A DNA stretch of 64,000 bases from Azonexaceae bacterium (GCA_009469675.1 SSSZ01000072.1:33753-97752), one strand, 5' to 3'; shown: positions 18,580 through 27,492, counted from the first letter of the stretch. Translations and numbers: made by a program. Notes: generated by a model from the sequence alone, not told the origin.

Positions 18580-20055
18580 GTGGCGCTTCCCCACCGCATC
18601 CGCCGCCAGCGCTGGCAGGTCACCGCCGCCGATCCGGCCCAGGCCTTCGCCCTGCGCGAACTCCTGCGGCTGCGCTACGAAGCCGCCCTGGCGCCGGCGG
18701 TGGAAGCCGCCTTCGACGAGTGCGCCGGCGGCGAGCGCGACATCCACCTCCAACGCCTGGAAATCCGCGTCAAGCTGGCGTCCCCCGCCGCCCTCGAGAG
18801 CGAACTGCCGGCGCTCCTGCGGCGCGAACTCGCCGCCGCCCTGGCTGCCGCACTCCCGGCGGCGGCCGCCGAGGCCGGCCGGGCACCCGCGCCCTCCGGC
18901 CTCCCCGAGGGGCGCCGCGCCTCGGCTTTCCATTACCTCGTGACCGGCGACCTGCCCTGGTTCGAGGCCCGGCGCGACGGCGCCGAAATCGGCGCCGCCC
19001 TGCGCGCCGAGGTCGCCGCCTGGAGCGAGGCCATCGCCCCCGCCTGGGATCGCCTGGCGGCGGCGATTCCTGCTGGCTGGCCGGCGGCCGAGGCGGTCGC
19101 CGGGCGCCTCGTCCCGCTCCTCGACGGCCCGGCCGTCGCCGCCTGGCTCGACCACGCCGTCGCCCGGGCCGGCTGGAGCCGGACGGCGGCGCCTGTCCGG
19201 CTCTGCCGCCTGCTCCAGACCGGCCCGCTGCCCGCCCTTCCCGGCGTCCCCCGGGCCGACCGCCTGCAGGCCTTGGTTCTGGCCTGGGCGCTGGCGGCGA
19301 CCGCCGCCCCCCCGGGCCTTCCGCCGCCGCCCGAACTGGAGCGTCTCCTGGCGGCGCTTTTTCCCGCCCTCGCCGCTGCAGCGGCGGTGGCTGAGACGGC
19401 GGCGCCGGCGCCGGGCGCTTCCGCGGCGACCGCCATGCCCCCGGCCGGGCCGGCGGCTTCCAGCGCGGGAGCAGTGGCCGCTTCCGGCGGCGCAGCCCCG
19501 GTGCTTCTTCCGTCCGCCGCGGCGCCCACCGACGAAAACGCCGCCGCCCAATGGGTGCGCGCCGCCGGGCTGGTCCTCCTCCACCCCTTCCTGGAGCGCT
19601 GCTTCACCACCCTCGGCTTGGCCGCCGGCACTCCCGCCGCCATTCTCCCCGCCGCGCTCCCCAAAGCCGCAGCCCTGCTTCATTGGCTGGCCACCGGCCG
19701 GGACGAGGCCTACGAGTTCGAGCTGGGGACGATCAAGGTCTTGCTCGGCCTCACCCCGGCCGATCCGCTGCCTCCGGCGGCGGGCCTCCTCGGCGACGGC
19801 GAGCGGGAGGAGGGCGGGGCGCTGCTCGCCGCCGCCCTGGCCCACTGGGGCGCCCTCAAGAACACCAGCGTCGAGGGGCTGCGGCTTTCCTTCCTGCAAC
19901 GGCCCGGCCTCCTCGCCCGCCGCGGCGAAGGCTGGCTCCTGCGGCCCGAACCCGAATCCTTCGATCTCCTCCTCGGGCACCTGCCCTGGGGTATCGGGGT
20001 CGTCAAACTGCCATGGATGACCAGACCGCTCTTCACCGAATGGCCGATGGGCTGA
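18580..20055 (+). CDS. Contractile injection system tape-measure protein (Pvc14-like)
   Basis: This 491-residue protein starts at a GTG (18580) after a GGAG ribosome site. The N-terminal block (HRIRRQRWQVTAADPAQAFA, then EAAFDECAGGERDIHLQRLE) and the C-terminal block (SVEGLRLSFLQRPGLL, LPWGIGVVKLPWMTRPLF) fit the CIS tape-measure family, in which these ends flank a length-variable centre. The centre (residues about 265-325) is Ala/Pro-rich low complexity. Tape-measure length sets trunk length, so this short protein suggests a short particle. The gene overlaps the ATPase gene by 43 bases in another frame. Confidence 0.85.
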   Translation: MALPHRIRRQRWQVTAADPAQAFALRELLRLRYEAALAPAVEAAFDECAGGERDIHLQRLEIRVKLASPAALESELPALLRRELAAALAAALPAAAAEAGRAPAPSGLPEGRRASAFHYLVTGDLPWFEARRDGAEIGAALRAEVAAWSEAIAPAWDRLAAAIPAGWPAAEAVAGRLVPLLDGPAVAAWLDHAVARAGWSRTAAPVRLCRLLQTGPLPALPGVPRADRLQALVLAWALAATAAPPGLPPPPELERLLAALFPALAAAAAVAETAAPAPGASAATAMPPAGPAASSAGAVAASGGAAPVLLPSAAAPTDENAAAQWVRAAGLVLLHPFLERCFTTLGLAAGTPAAILPAALPKAAALLHWLATGRDEAYEFELGTIKVLLGLTPADPLPPAAGLLGDGEREEGGALLAAALAHWGALKNTSVEGLRLSFLQRPGLLARRGEGWLLRPEPESFDLLLGHLPWGIGVVKLPWMTRPLFTEWPMG

Positions 20056-21395
20056 TCGCCAATGCCAAGACCCTCGAAGCCGAACTGGCTTGGTTCGCCC
20101 GAGTGCTGCAGCGCCGGCTCGACGCCTATTTTGCCGATCCGCCCGCCAGCCCGGGCCTTCCCGACGCCGCCTGTCCGCCCCCCGACCTCGCTTCTGCGGC
20201 CTCCCCCTACGCCGATCTGCTCCGCCGCCACGACCTCGCCCCGGCCCAGCGCCTTGTCCTGGCCCTGGCCCTGGCGCCGCACCTGCGGCCCCAGCTGCTC
20301 GATGTCTTGTGGACCCGCAACGAGGCCACCCAGCGCGGCTTCAGCGAATTTGGCGGAATCCAGGCGCCGCAGTCGGGGTGCTTCCTGCCCACCGGCGAGA
20401 CGGCGGCCTTCCTCCTGGCCGGCGACGACCTCGCCGGGCGTCTGCTGGCCGCCCAGCTACTCGCCGACGAGGCCAGCCTCGCCCGCCACGATCTGCTCGC
20501 CCCGACCTCGCCGGTCGCCGGCGAAACCCTGCTCGCCGGCAGCCTGCGGGCCTCCCGCCGGCTGCTCGACCTGGTCTGCCGCGGCGTCGATGGGCCGGCC
20601 CGGCCCGAACCCGGCTTTCCCGCCCAGCGGGTCGGCACCGGCCTCGACTGGAGCGATCTCGTCCTGCCCCCGGCCACCCTGGCCCAGTTGGAAGAAATCC
20701 GCGACTGGCTGCAGCACGGCCGCACCCTGCTCCACGACTGGGGCCTGGGCCACCGCCTGCGCCCCGGCTACACCAGCCTGTTCCACGGCCCCTCGGGAAC
20801 CGGCAAGACGCTTTCGGCCTGCCTCCTGGGCAAGCTCTGCCGGCGCGAGGTCTACCGCATCGACCTCTCCCTGGTGGTTTCCAAATACATCGGCGAAACC
20901 GAAAAGAACCTGGCCTGGGTTTTCGACCAGGCCGAACAGCGGGGCTGGATACTGTTCTTCGACGAAGCCGACGCCCTGTTCGGGCAGCGCACCCGGGTGG
21001 AAAGTGCCCACGACCGCTACGCCAACCAGGAGGTCAGCTTTTTGTTGCAGCGCATCGAGGATTTTGACGGCGTGGTCATCCTGTCGTCCAACCTCAAGGG
21101 CAATATCGACGACGCCTTCATCCGCCGCTTTCAGTCCGTGGTCGCCTTTGCCATGCCGCGGGCCGGCGAGCGGCTGCGCCTGTGGCGCGAGGCCCTGCCG
21201 CCCCGGGCGGCGCTCGAACCGGGCCTCGACTTGCCGCGCCTGGCCGAGCGCCACGAGCTTTCGGGCGGCACCATCATGAACGTCGTGCGCTACGCCGCCC
21301 TGTGCGCCCTGGTGCGGGGCGACGGCACCCTGCGCAGCGACGATGTGGAAGAAGGCGTGCGCCGCGAATTGTTGAAGGAGGGACGGGCTTTCTGA
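20013..21395 (+). CDS. eCIS AAA+ ATPase (Pvc15-like)
   Basis: This 460-residue ATPase starts at the ATG 20013 inside the end of the tape-measure gene; a longer open frame upstream is that gene's shadow. The N-terminal half is helical and specific to the eCIS family. The AAA core has Walker A GPSGTGKT at 259-266, Walker B ILFFDEADALF with D317/E318, sensor-like VVILSSNLKGNIDDAFIRRF and a C-terminal lid. Pvc15-type ATPases are needed for assembly or cargo loading in characterised eCIS and differ from the T6SS recycler ClpV. Its presence next to the tape-measure gene is a strong eCIS marker. Confidence 0.94.
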   Translation: MDDQTALHRMADGLIANAKTLEAELAWFARVLQRRLDAYFADPPASPGLPDAACPPPDLASAASPYADLLRRHDLAPAQRLVLALALAPHLRPQLLDVLWTRNEATQRGFSEFGGIQAPQSGCFLPTGETAAFLLAGDDLAGRLLAAQLLADEASLARHDLLAPTSPVAGETLLAGSLRASRRLLDLVCRGVDGPARPEPGFPAQRVGTGLDWSDLVLPPATLAQLEEIRDWLQHGRTLLHDWGLGHRLRPGYTSLFHGPSGTGKTLSACLLGKLCRREVYRIDLSLVVSKYIGETEKNLAWVFDQAEQRGWILFFDEADALFGQRTRVESAHDRYANQEVSFLLQRIEDFDGVVILSSNLKGNIDDAFIRRFQSVVAFAMPRAGERLRLWREALPPRAALEPGLDLPRLAERHELSGGTIMNVVRYAALCALVRGDGTLRSDDVEEGVRRELLKEGRAF

Positions 21396-21459
21396 AGGGG
21401 TAAGCAATGCGTGTGGCTGCCGGCTTGGACCGGCATGCCGGAGAGGCAACCTAGGTCTT

Positions 21460-24400
21460 ATGGAAACTGCAGCCCGACTGGTCAATCGACCCGCCCCCCC
21501 GGTTCCCGCTGCGGCGCCGGCGGCGGCGCTTGGCCGGGCGCCGGCCGGGGTGGTGCAGTGCCAGCCCCTGCGGGTTTCGTCGCCGGCCGACGGGGCCGAG
21601 GTGGAAGCCGAACGGGTGGCCCGCCAGATCGTCAGCATGCCGGCCCCGGCCTACCCGCCGCGGCCGGCCGTAAGTATGGCTCCCCCGGTCGCCCGGCTGG
21701 CCCCGGCCATCGTCCAGCGCCAGGCGGCGGCGCCCCGGCCCGGGGGAGCGGCGGCCGGCCCGGTGCCCTCGGGCGAGATCGCCCAGACGGCGGGGGGCGA
21801 AACCCTGCCCGGCGACGTGCTTGGGTTCATGCAGCCGCGCTTCGGGGCGGATTTCCGCCGCGTCCGCATCCACACCGACGAGCGGGCCGCCCGTCTGGCC
21901 CGCCAGATCAACGCCAAGGCCTTCACCGTCGGCGAGCGCATCTTTTTCGGCCAGAACCAGTTCCGGCCCGATACCGGCGTCGGCCGGGAGTTGATTGCCC
22001 ACGAACTGACCCACACCATCCAGCAGGGGGCGGCGACCCAGCCGCCGACGCTGCGCCGCAGCCCGGATATCCAGGTCAATACCCGCAGCGCGCCGGAAAT
22101 CCAGCGCGGCTGGCTGCCCGACCCCATGGAGTACATCGCCGGCAAGGCCAATTCGATTCCCGGCTTCACCCTGTTTACCGTGGTCATCGGCTACAACCCG
22201 ATCACCCGGGCGGGGGTCGATCGCAGCGCCGGCAACATCCTCCAGGGTGCCATCGAGTTGATTCCGGGCGGCAGCTTCATCACCGAGGCCCTCAACAACC
22301 ATGGCATCTTCGCCCGCATCAGCACCTGGACCCAGACCCAGTTCGACGCCGTCAAGGACGTCGGCAGCACCATCTGGAGCGACATCAAGGACTTCGTCAA
22401 GGGCTTGAAGCTTTCCGACGCGACCGATCTTTCCGGCGTCTGGGAACGCGGCAAGCGCATCATCACCGGCCCGGTCAACCAGGTGATGGCCTTCGCCAAG
22501 GGCTTGAAAGACGGCCTCGTCGGCCTCGTCAAGGACGCCATCCTGAAGCCCATCGGCGCCTACGCCCGCGGCACCGACGGCTACCCGCTGCTCTGCTCGG
22601 TGATGGGCAAGGATCCGATCACCGGCGAGGCGGCGCCGCAAGACCCGGAAGCCCTGATGGGCGCCTTCATGAAGTTCATCGGCGAAACCGAAACCTGGGC
22701 GAACATGAAGAAGGCCAACGCCATCCCCCGGGCCTTCGCCTGGTTCAAGGGCGCGGTGGCCGCCTTGAAGGGGTTTGTTGCCGAGATTCCGGGCTTGTTC
22801 GTCGCCGCCTTCAAGTCCCTGGAGATCATGGACATCGTCCTCATCCCCCGGGCCTTCGTCAAACTGGCCAAGGTCTTCGGCGGCTTCGCCGGGCGCTTTG
22901 TGAGCTGGGGCCTGGAGGCGGTGTGGAACCTGCTGGAAATCATCTTCGATTCCGTCAAACCGGGCATCATGGGCTACGTCAAGCGCACCGGCGGGGCGCT
23001 CAAATCGATCCTCAAGAACCCCTTGCCCTTCGTCGGCAACCTGGTGGCTGCCGGCAAGCTCGGCTTCCAGCAATTTGCCGGCAATTTCGGCAAGCACTTG
23101 AAGGCCGGGCTGATCGAATGGCTGACCGGGTCGCTGCCCGGGGTCTATATCCCGGCCTCCTTCGAACTCAAGGAAATCGTCAAGTTCGCCCTCTCGGTCC
23201 TCGGCATCTCGTGGCAGAACATCCGCGGCAAGCTCGTCAAGGTCGTCGGCGAAACGGCGGTCAAGGCCATGGAGGCCGGCTTCTCGCTCGTCGTCACCCT
23301 CGTCCGCGAGGGGCCGGCGGCGGCCTGGGAGCAGCTCAAGGCCCAGCTCGCCAGCCTGCGCGATTCCATCGTCGGCGGCATTGTCGACATGGTGGTCGGG
23401 CTCATCGTCCAGAAGGCCATCCCCAAGGTGATCGCCATGTTCATCCCGGGGGCGGGCTTCATCGGCGCCATTCTTTCGATCTACGACACGGTGATGGTCT
23501 TCGTCCAGAAGCTCGCCAAGATCGCCGCGGTGGTCGGAGCCTTTGTCAATTCCATCGTCCAGATCGCCGCCGGCAACATCGGCGGCGCCGCCAAGCGGGT
23601 CGAATCGGTGCTGGCCGGGCTGCTTGCGCTGGCCATCAGCTTCCTGGCGGGCTTCGCCGGCCTGGGCAAGGTGGCCGACAAGGTGATGGGCGTCATCAAC
23701 AAGGTGCGCGCCCCCATCGACAAGGCGCTGGACGCTGTCATCGCCTGGATCGTCACCATGGCCAAGAAGCTCTTCGCCAAGATCTTCGGCAAGGACAAGA
23801 AGGACGAACGTACGCCGGAACAGAAGCAGGCCGACCTCGACAAGGCCGTCGCCGAGGCCGAGGCCCTGCAGGCTTCGCCCAAGGCTTCGGAGGATTCGAT
23901 CAGGAAGGGCCTGGGCAAGATCAAGACCAAGTACAAGATGAAGTCCCTGGAGCTGGTGGTCGACGCCCAGGAGGACACGGTCGAGACCGTCCATGTCCTG
24001 GGCGAGATCAATCCCACCAAGGCGGGCAAGGGCAGCCGCATCAACAAGGACGGCACGGTCGGCCCCCTGGGCATCACCCGCAAGATGCTGAACTGGAAGG
24101 CCGACACCCTCAAGGAACTGCTCAAAGACCCGATCTGGAAGAAGTTCAAGGGGCTCAAGGGGCAGTACGAAAAAGCGGGCTTGGCGATCCGGCACAAGGT
24201 TGCGATCAGCGATACAATCAAGAGCACCGACGAGGCCATCAAGCCCAAAACCCCTGACGATGCCGCCGATATGCTTGCCGCCAAGGGCTTCCCGGTGGAG
24301 GGCAAGCCCAAGACCAAGCCCAAGATCATCTCCGCCGCCCGCGACATGCTGCAAGCCGCCAACAACGACGTCAGCAACCTCTTCGTCGGCGACGCCTATA

Positions 24401-24615
24401 TCAACAGCGTCGAAGTCAAGGAAAGCTACGACCCCGGCGACAAGGGCAAGGCCAGCGACGCCGAAGCCGTCGCCCAGCGCGAGGCCTACGCCGAAAAATG
24501 GGGCTTCCAGGACGAAGAGTTCGTCATCACTATCGAACGCCAGTCCAAGCGCCGCGGCACCACCCGCCAGACCGAGACCATCACCCCCACCAGCACCCAG
24601 CGGGCCGTGCCCTAG
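21460..24615 (+). CDS. DUF4157 eCIS effector with distinct C-terminal domain
   Basis: The 1051-residue protein has four regions. Residues 1-105 are a Pro/Ala-rich leader with recurring VQ(C/R)Q motifs. Residues about 110-195 form the DUF4157 domain with HTDERAARLARQINAKAF and the metalloprotease-like HELTH at 181-185. Residues about 230-790 are a long helical and hydrophobic segment, including IPKVIAMFIPGAGFIGAIL. The hydrophilic C-terminus (about 790-1051) starts after a Lys-rich linker. DUF4157 proteins are associated with eCIS loci, often as cargo. The modular layout resembles a polymorphic toxin with a swappable C-terminal domain. I cannot name that domain; it contains VHVLGEINP, AIRHKVAISDTI and AANNDVSNLFVGD. 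It lies 64 bases after the ATPase gene. Confidence 0.85.
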   Translation: METAARLVNRPAPPVPAAAPAAALGRAPAGVVQCQPLRVSSPADGAEVEAERVARQIVSMPAPAYPPRPAVSMAPPVARLAPAIVQRQAAAPRPGGAAAGPVPSGEIAQTAGGETLPGDVLGFMQPRFGADFRRVRIHTDERAARLARQINAKAFTVGERIFFGQNQFRPDTGVGRELIAHELTHTIQQGAATQPPTLRRSPDIQVNTRSAPEIQRGWLPDPMEYIAGKANSIPGFTLFTVVIGYNPITRAGVDRSAGNILQGAIELIPGGSFITEALNNHGIFARISTWTQTQFDAVKDVGSTIWSDIKDFVKGLKLSDATDLSGVWERGKRIITGPVNQVMAFAKGLKDGLVGLVKDAILKPIGAYARGTDGYPLLCSVMGKDPITGEAAPQDPEALMGAFMKFIGETETWANMKKANAIPRAFAWFKGAVAALKGFVAEIPGLFVAAFKSLEIMDIVLIPRAFVKLAKVFGGFAGRFVSWGLEAVWNLLEIIFDSVKPGIMGYVKRTGGALKSILKNPLPFVGNLVAAGKLGFQQFAGNFGKHLKAGLIEWLTGSLPGVYIPASFELKEIVKFALSVLGISWQNIRGKLVKVVGETAVKAMEAGFSLVVTLVREGPAAAWEQLKAQLASLRDSIVGGIVDMVVGLIVQKAIPKVIAMFIPGAGFIGAILSIYDTVMVFVQKLAKIAAVVGAFVNSIVQIAAGNIGGAAKRVESVLAGLLALAISFLAGFAGLGKVADKVMGVINKVRAPIDKALDAVIAWIVTMAKKLFAKIFGKDKKDERTPEQKQADLDKAVAEAEALQASPKASEDSIRKGLGKIKTKYKMKSLELVVDAQEDTVETVHVLGEINPTKAGKGSRINKDGTVGPLGITRKMLNWKADTLKELLKDPIWKKFKGLKGQYEKAGLAIRHKVAISDTIKSTDEAIKPKTPDDAADMLAAKGFPVEGKPKTKPKIISAARDMLQAANNDVSNLFVGDAYINSVEVKESYDPGDKGKASDAEAVAQREAYAEKWGFQDEEFVITIERQSKRRGTTRQTETITPTSTQRAVP

Positions 24616-24624
24616 GAGCCGGCA

Positions 24625-25086
24625 ATGACCTCAGACCCCCTGTTCACCGCCGCCGCCCTGGCCCTGGCCGAATCCTTCGGCTGGCCCGCCCGCGCCTTCG
24701 CCGAGGGCGAAGAGCAGGTGGTCGCCGCGGCGCTCCCCGCCGATTCCCCCTGGGAACAGGTGATCTGGGTCGCCTCGCCGCAGTCCGGGCTGCTGCGCGG
24801 GCTGCTCATCTGGCGCGGCGCCGTGCCGGCAGCCCGCCGCGCCGCCGTCCTCGAACTCTGCGCCCGCGTCAACGACGGCCTGCCTTCGGGCTGCCTCGAA
24901 TACGGCTTTGCCGACGACAGCCTGGCTTTCCGGGAGAGCGCCGATCTGGGGGAGGGGGCGGTAACGCCCGTGGAAGCGCTCACTTCGCGCCTTCTGCACC
25001 TGGGCAAGCGCTATGGGCCGGCGCTGGCGGGGGTTCTTGGCGGGGGCGAGCCGGTGGCGGCGGTGGCCGCCGCCGAATCCGACTGA
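24625..25086 (+). CDS. YbjN-like small protein, candidate immunity protein or cargo chaperone
   Basis: This 153-residue acidic protein is encoded 9 bases after the DUF4157 effector, with a GGAG ribosome site. The fold pattern (ALALAESFGWPARAF, LLIWRGAVP, LELCARVNDGLPSGCLEYGF) resembles the YbjN/type III chaperone-like group, although the match is distant. The last gene after a polymorphic toxin is commonly its immunity protein; an alternative is a chaperone that loads the effector into the tube. The choice is inference. The protein has no signal peptide. Operon-like GC content continues to its stop codon and then falls. Confidence 0.7.
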   Translation: MTSDPLFTAAALALAESFGWPARAFAEGEEQVVAAALPADSPWEQVIWVASPQSGLLRGLLIWRGAVPAARRAAVLELCARVNDGLPSGCLEYGFADDSLAFRESADLGEGAVTPVEALTSRLLHLGKRYGPALAGVLGGGEPVAAVAAAESD

Positions 25087-25316
25087 TTGCCGGGCCTCGG
25101 TTCGGTCGTTGCGGCACCAAGGTACTACCGGCTATTTGCGGCCGCTAAGGCGGTTCTTCGGCCAAAGCGGACTTCGAGCTTCTCGCTCGAATCGGTCAGC
25201 TATGCGCCATCTACCTGCCGCTCAGCCGATGATGGTCGCTCTTTTTATCGGCGAGGGGCCGCAACTTAAGGACAAGGCCGCGACGTTCGCGACTGATCCA
25301 TGCCACTGCTCGACTG

Positions 25317-25814
25317 CTAGGCGTCGAACACCCGCAGCAAGGCATCCAGTGCAGGCACCGAGTGGCGCCGTGCATCAAGTACATTTCGCGGGAAATGGTC
25401 GTCGAAGAACCCCAGTTCAAAAGGGGGCCGCGGGTCTATATGTCTCAACCGTTGTTTGCAAGCCGCGCTTGTCACCGGCGCCGCATGACCAAGGATTTCG
25501 AGCAGAAACGCCTCCAGGCAAGGGTGCAACTCAATACGAAGGATCCTCTTCCTCTTGGCTTCGCGCGAGGCCTCGGCATCCGGTGGAAGATCCATATCCA
25601 GGCAGGCGACCAACTTGTCGAACTGTGCCTGGGCTGCTTGCCCGATCAGAGTATAGATGACATTGTTGCTGCCCTTGCCACCAGCCTTCTTTACTGTCAC
25701 TCTCGGCGAATCGGGCCGGCCGCACGTGTAGATTTGTCGCAGGTGCAAGAATAGGGCTTCTTCGGACTTGCCCTCACCACATATGAGGACCGTCCGGCGA
25801 ACTGGGCGCACCAT
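25317..25814 (-). CDS. RloB-like TOPRIM-type protein
   Basis: This 165-residue protein has a TOPRIM-like arrangement: TVLICGEGKSE with acidic E14 at the first strand, and LVACLDMD with D73/D75 later. That pattern and its pairing with an AAA ATPase match RloB-type proteins, which accompany RloA in restriction-linked defence loci. A nuclease role is likely but unproved. It starts 2 bases after the stop of the ATPase gene, implying translational coupling. Base composition is lower in GC than the flanking operon, consistent with recent acquisition. Alternative: a DUF4276-like protein of the same fold. Confidence 0.78.
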   Translation of the reverse strand: MVRPVRRTVLICGEGKSEEALFLHLRQIYTCGRPDSPRVTVKKAGGKGSNNVIYTLIGQAAQAQFDKLVACLDMDLPPDAEASREAKRKRILRIELHPCLEAFLLEILGHAAPVTSAACKQRLRHIDPRPPFELGFFDDHFPRNVLDARRHSVPALDALLRVFDA

Positions 25815-25816
25815 GC

Positions 25817-26983
25817 TCAGTTCAGCTCCGGCACTGCACCGTAGGCACCGGAACGGTAGCGGGCGCTGTAGTTCTCTCTAGCCTGAACACCCTTGATGTC
25901 GGAAAGTCGAAAAACCTCAGTACCCTCTTCAGTTTTTTCGACCAGAACGATCTGAGTTTTGTGCAGTTGATCCATCAACCAGTCGGCATGACTGGCGAAG
26001 ATCAGCTGTGCGTTCTTCGGGTTTGAATCTGGCTGAACAAAGAGATCGAGCAAGGCCTCGACCATGTGCGGGTGAAGATCGGTTTCCAACTCATCAATGA
26101 TGGCCACGCCGCCGTTATCGAGTACCGGAAGGACAAGCGCCAGGACGGAGAACAGTCCATTTGTACCCGACGATTCCTCGACCATTGGGAGTTTCACTGT
26201 CTTGTCGCCACGTTTGTGCACGCAGTAGGCCATCCATGGACCTTCGCTACTGTCGGGCATCTGGAGGCGATCGAAACTGATGTCATCAATATCGATATCC
26301 CAGCGGTTCAGCTGCTTGATCATTCTAGCCGTATAGTCGGGATGCTTCTTGTAGAACTCGGCCGCGAACAGCGCACCAAACCAGCTTTGCCTGCGCAAGC
26401 TAGAGGTAATCATGTTGCTGGTGATGTTCTTGAAATACTGTAGCAGCGACAATGCTTCTGGAACGTTGTATTGCGCCAACCAGGAAAGCCACGACACATT
26501 CTCGCGCAGATTGGCTGCATGCTTCTCTCCAAGGCCAATGACTTTGTAGGCGCTGCCATCCCAGCTCCGCTCAAAAACCCGACTGAACAGCTTGCTCGTC
26601 TTTACTTTCAACGACTCGGAAATCACACGATTTTCCTGCACCTCGAGGGTATAGCGATAACGTGAGCCATCCTCCGGCGTCTGGAATTCGACCTGAATCC
26701 TCACCGGCAACTCTTTATGGAAGAAATGAGGTGGGAATGGCAGGGTGCTGTCCAGCGGCTTGCTGAACGACTGGGTGATAAATTCGGCTACAGCCGGGAC
26801 TATGCGAAGCAGGTTGGTCTTGCCGGATGCGTTGGCGCCGTAGATACCGATGATCTTGGCAATGCGGGCGCCATCGGCCCGCACGAAGTGGTAGTTATCT
26901 GGAGCCGTAGCACCCACCGTCAGGTCGACACGCGCTGGTCGTAGGAACGATAGGTAGTTCTCCGCCTCGAACGAAATGATCAT
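25817..26983 (-). CDS. RloA-like AAA ATPase of an anti-phage module
   Basis: This 388-residue ABC/SMC-type ATPase of the AAA_15/AAA_21 group begins MIISFEAENYLSF, typical of OLD-like and RloA-like proteins. It has Walker A GANASGKT at 49-56, a signature-like ESSGTNGLFSVLAL, Walker B VAIIDELETDLHPH and an H-loop LIFASH. The start has a good AGGTGA ribosome site. Such ATPases work with TOPRIM nucleases (OLD, PARIS, RloAB) in abortive or nucleolytic phage defence. Here the TOPRIM-like partner is the next gene. The lower GC content and opposite orientation to the injection operon mark it as a separate island. Confidence 0.85.
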   Translation of the reverse strand: MIISFEAENYLSFLRPARVDLTVGATAPDNYHFVRADGARIAKIIGIYGANASGKTNLLRIVPAVAEFITQSFSKPLDSTLPFPPHFFHKELPVRIQVEFQTPEDGSRYRYTLEVQENRVISESLKVKTSKLFSRVFERSWDGSAYKVIGLGEKHAANLRENVSWLSWLAQYNVPEALSLLQYFKNITSNMITSSLRRQSWFGALFAAEFYKKHPDYTARMIKQLNRWDIDIDDISFDRLQMPDSSEGPWMAYCVHKRGDKTVKLPMVEESSGTNGLFSVLALVLPVLDNGGVAIIDELETDLHPHMVEALLDLFVQPDSNPKNAQLIFASHADWLMDQLHKTQIVLVEKTEEGTEVFRLSDIKGVQARENYSARYRSGAYGAVPELN

Positions 26984-26999
26984 AGCTCACCTCAGTAAT

Positions 27000-27269
27000 C
27001 TATTTTCTGCATTTTATTGCAGAAACACAGTTATTATAGACCGGTAATGAAGTTCGTATTTCCTGGTTTTCAGATTTCGCGTCTACGTCTAAATCGTCGG
27101 CCGTCACTACAATCGCCGGCCGACCGGGACCGCGCTTGAGCCTATGCCCAACCCGCAGGCAGTCGGTCGCCAGTGCTAGCTTAGCGCCGTGTCGAAAGGC
27201 TACTTTACGTAGCCCATCAGGATCGGTTTGGTTCGGGTACTGCCCCACGATGATGAGGAAAGCGGACAT
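27000..27269 (-). CDS. Small protein of unknown function upstream of the ATPase
   Basis: An 89-residue open frame ends 16 bases before the ATPase start and has the same lower GC composition. The product is basic in the middle (HRLKRGPGRP) with no recognisable domain. A GGTGG stretch shortly before the ATG could serve as ribosome site. It might be a small regulator or third component of the module, or a chance open frame. Its spacing is operon-like, which is the main argument in favour. Confidence 0.35.
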   Translation of the reverse strand: MSAFLIIVGQYPNQTDPDGLRKVAFRHGAKLALATDCLRVGHRLKRGPGRPAIVVTADDLDVDAKSENQEIRTSLPVYNNCVSAIKCRK

Positions 27270-27486
27270 TGACCACCATCAGCGGTTGAGCGTCAGCTAA
27301 TTTGCGGATAGCCAACCGATTGGGGGCAGACGCCCACAGTCCACTCCGGCCGACGAGCAGACTCACCCAACCAGAACCCATGGATCGGCAACATCCGGTT
27401 CAGCCTTCCCCCGCCCGCCGGCAAATCCCCCACTCGCTGCCGCCCCTGAAATCCAGAACTTTTTCGCCTCGCCCGCCGTCATTGTA

Positions 27487-27492
27487 TAGAAT
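27487..27492 (+). promoter_or_regulatory. Putative -10 element for the RND efflux operon
   Basis: TAGAAT lies within TATAGAAT about 50 bases before the adaptor start. A short inverted repeat, TGAC(6)GTCA, follows near 27508-27521 and could be an operator overlapping the transcript start. No regulator gene is adjacent, and no strong -35 box is visible. Confidence 0.35.

Noticed and set aside
2258..25086. Type VI secretion system interpretation
   Set aside because: No TssJ, TssL, TssM, TssK or ClpV and only a single large sheath protein; the ATPase is of the Pvc15 type.
2258..25086. Prophage interpretation
   Set aside because: No capsid, portal, terminase, integrase, holin or lysin genes are present.
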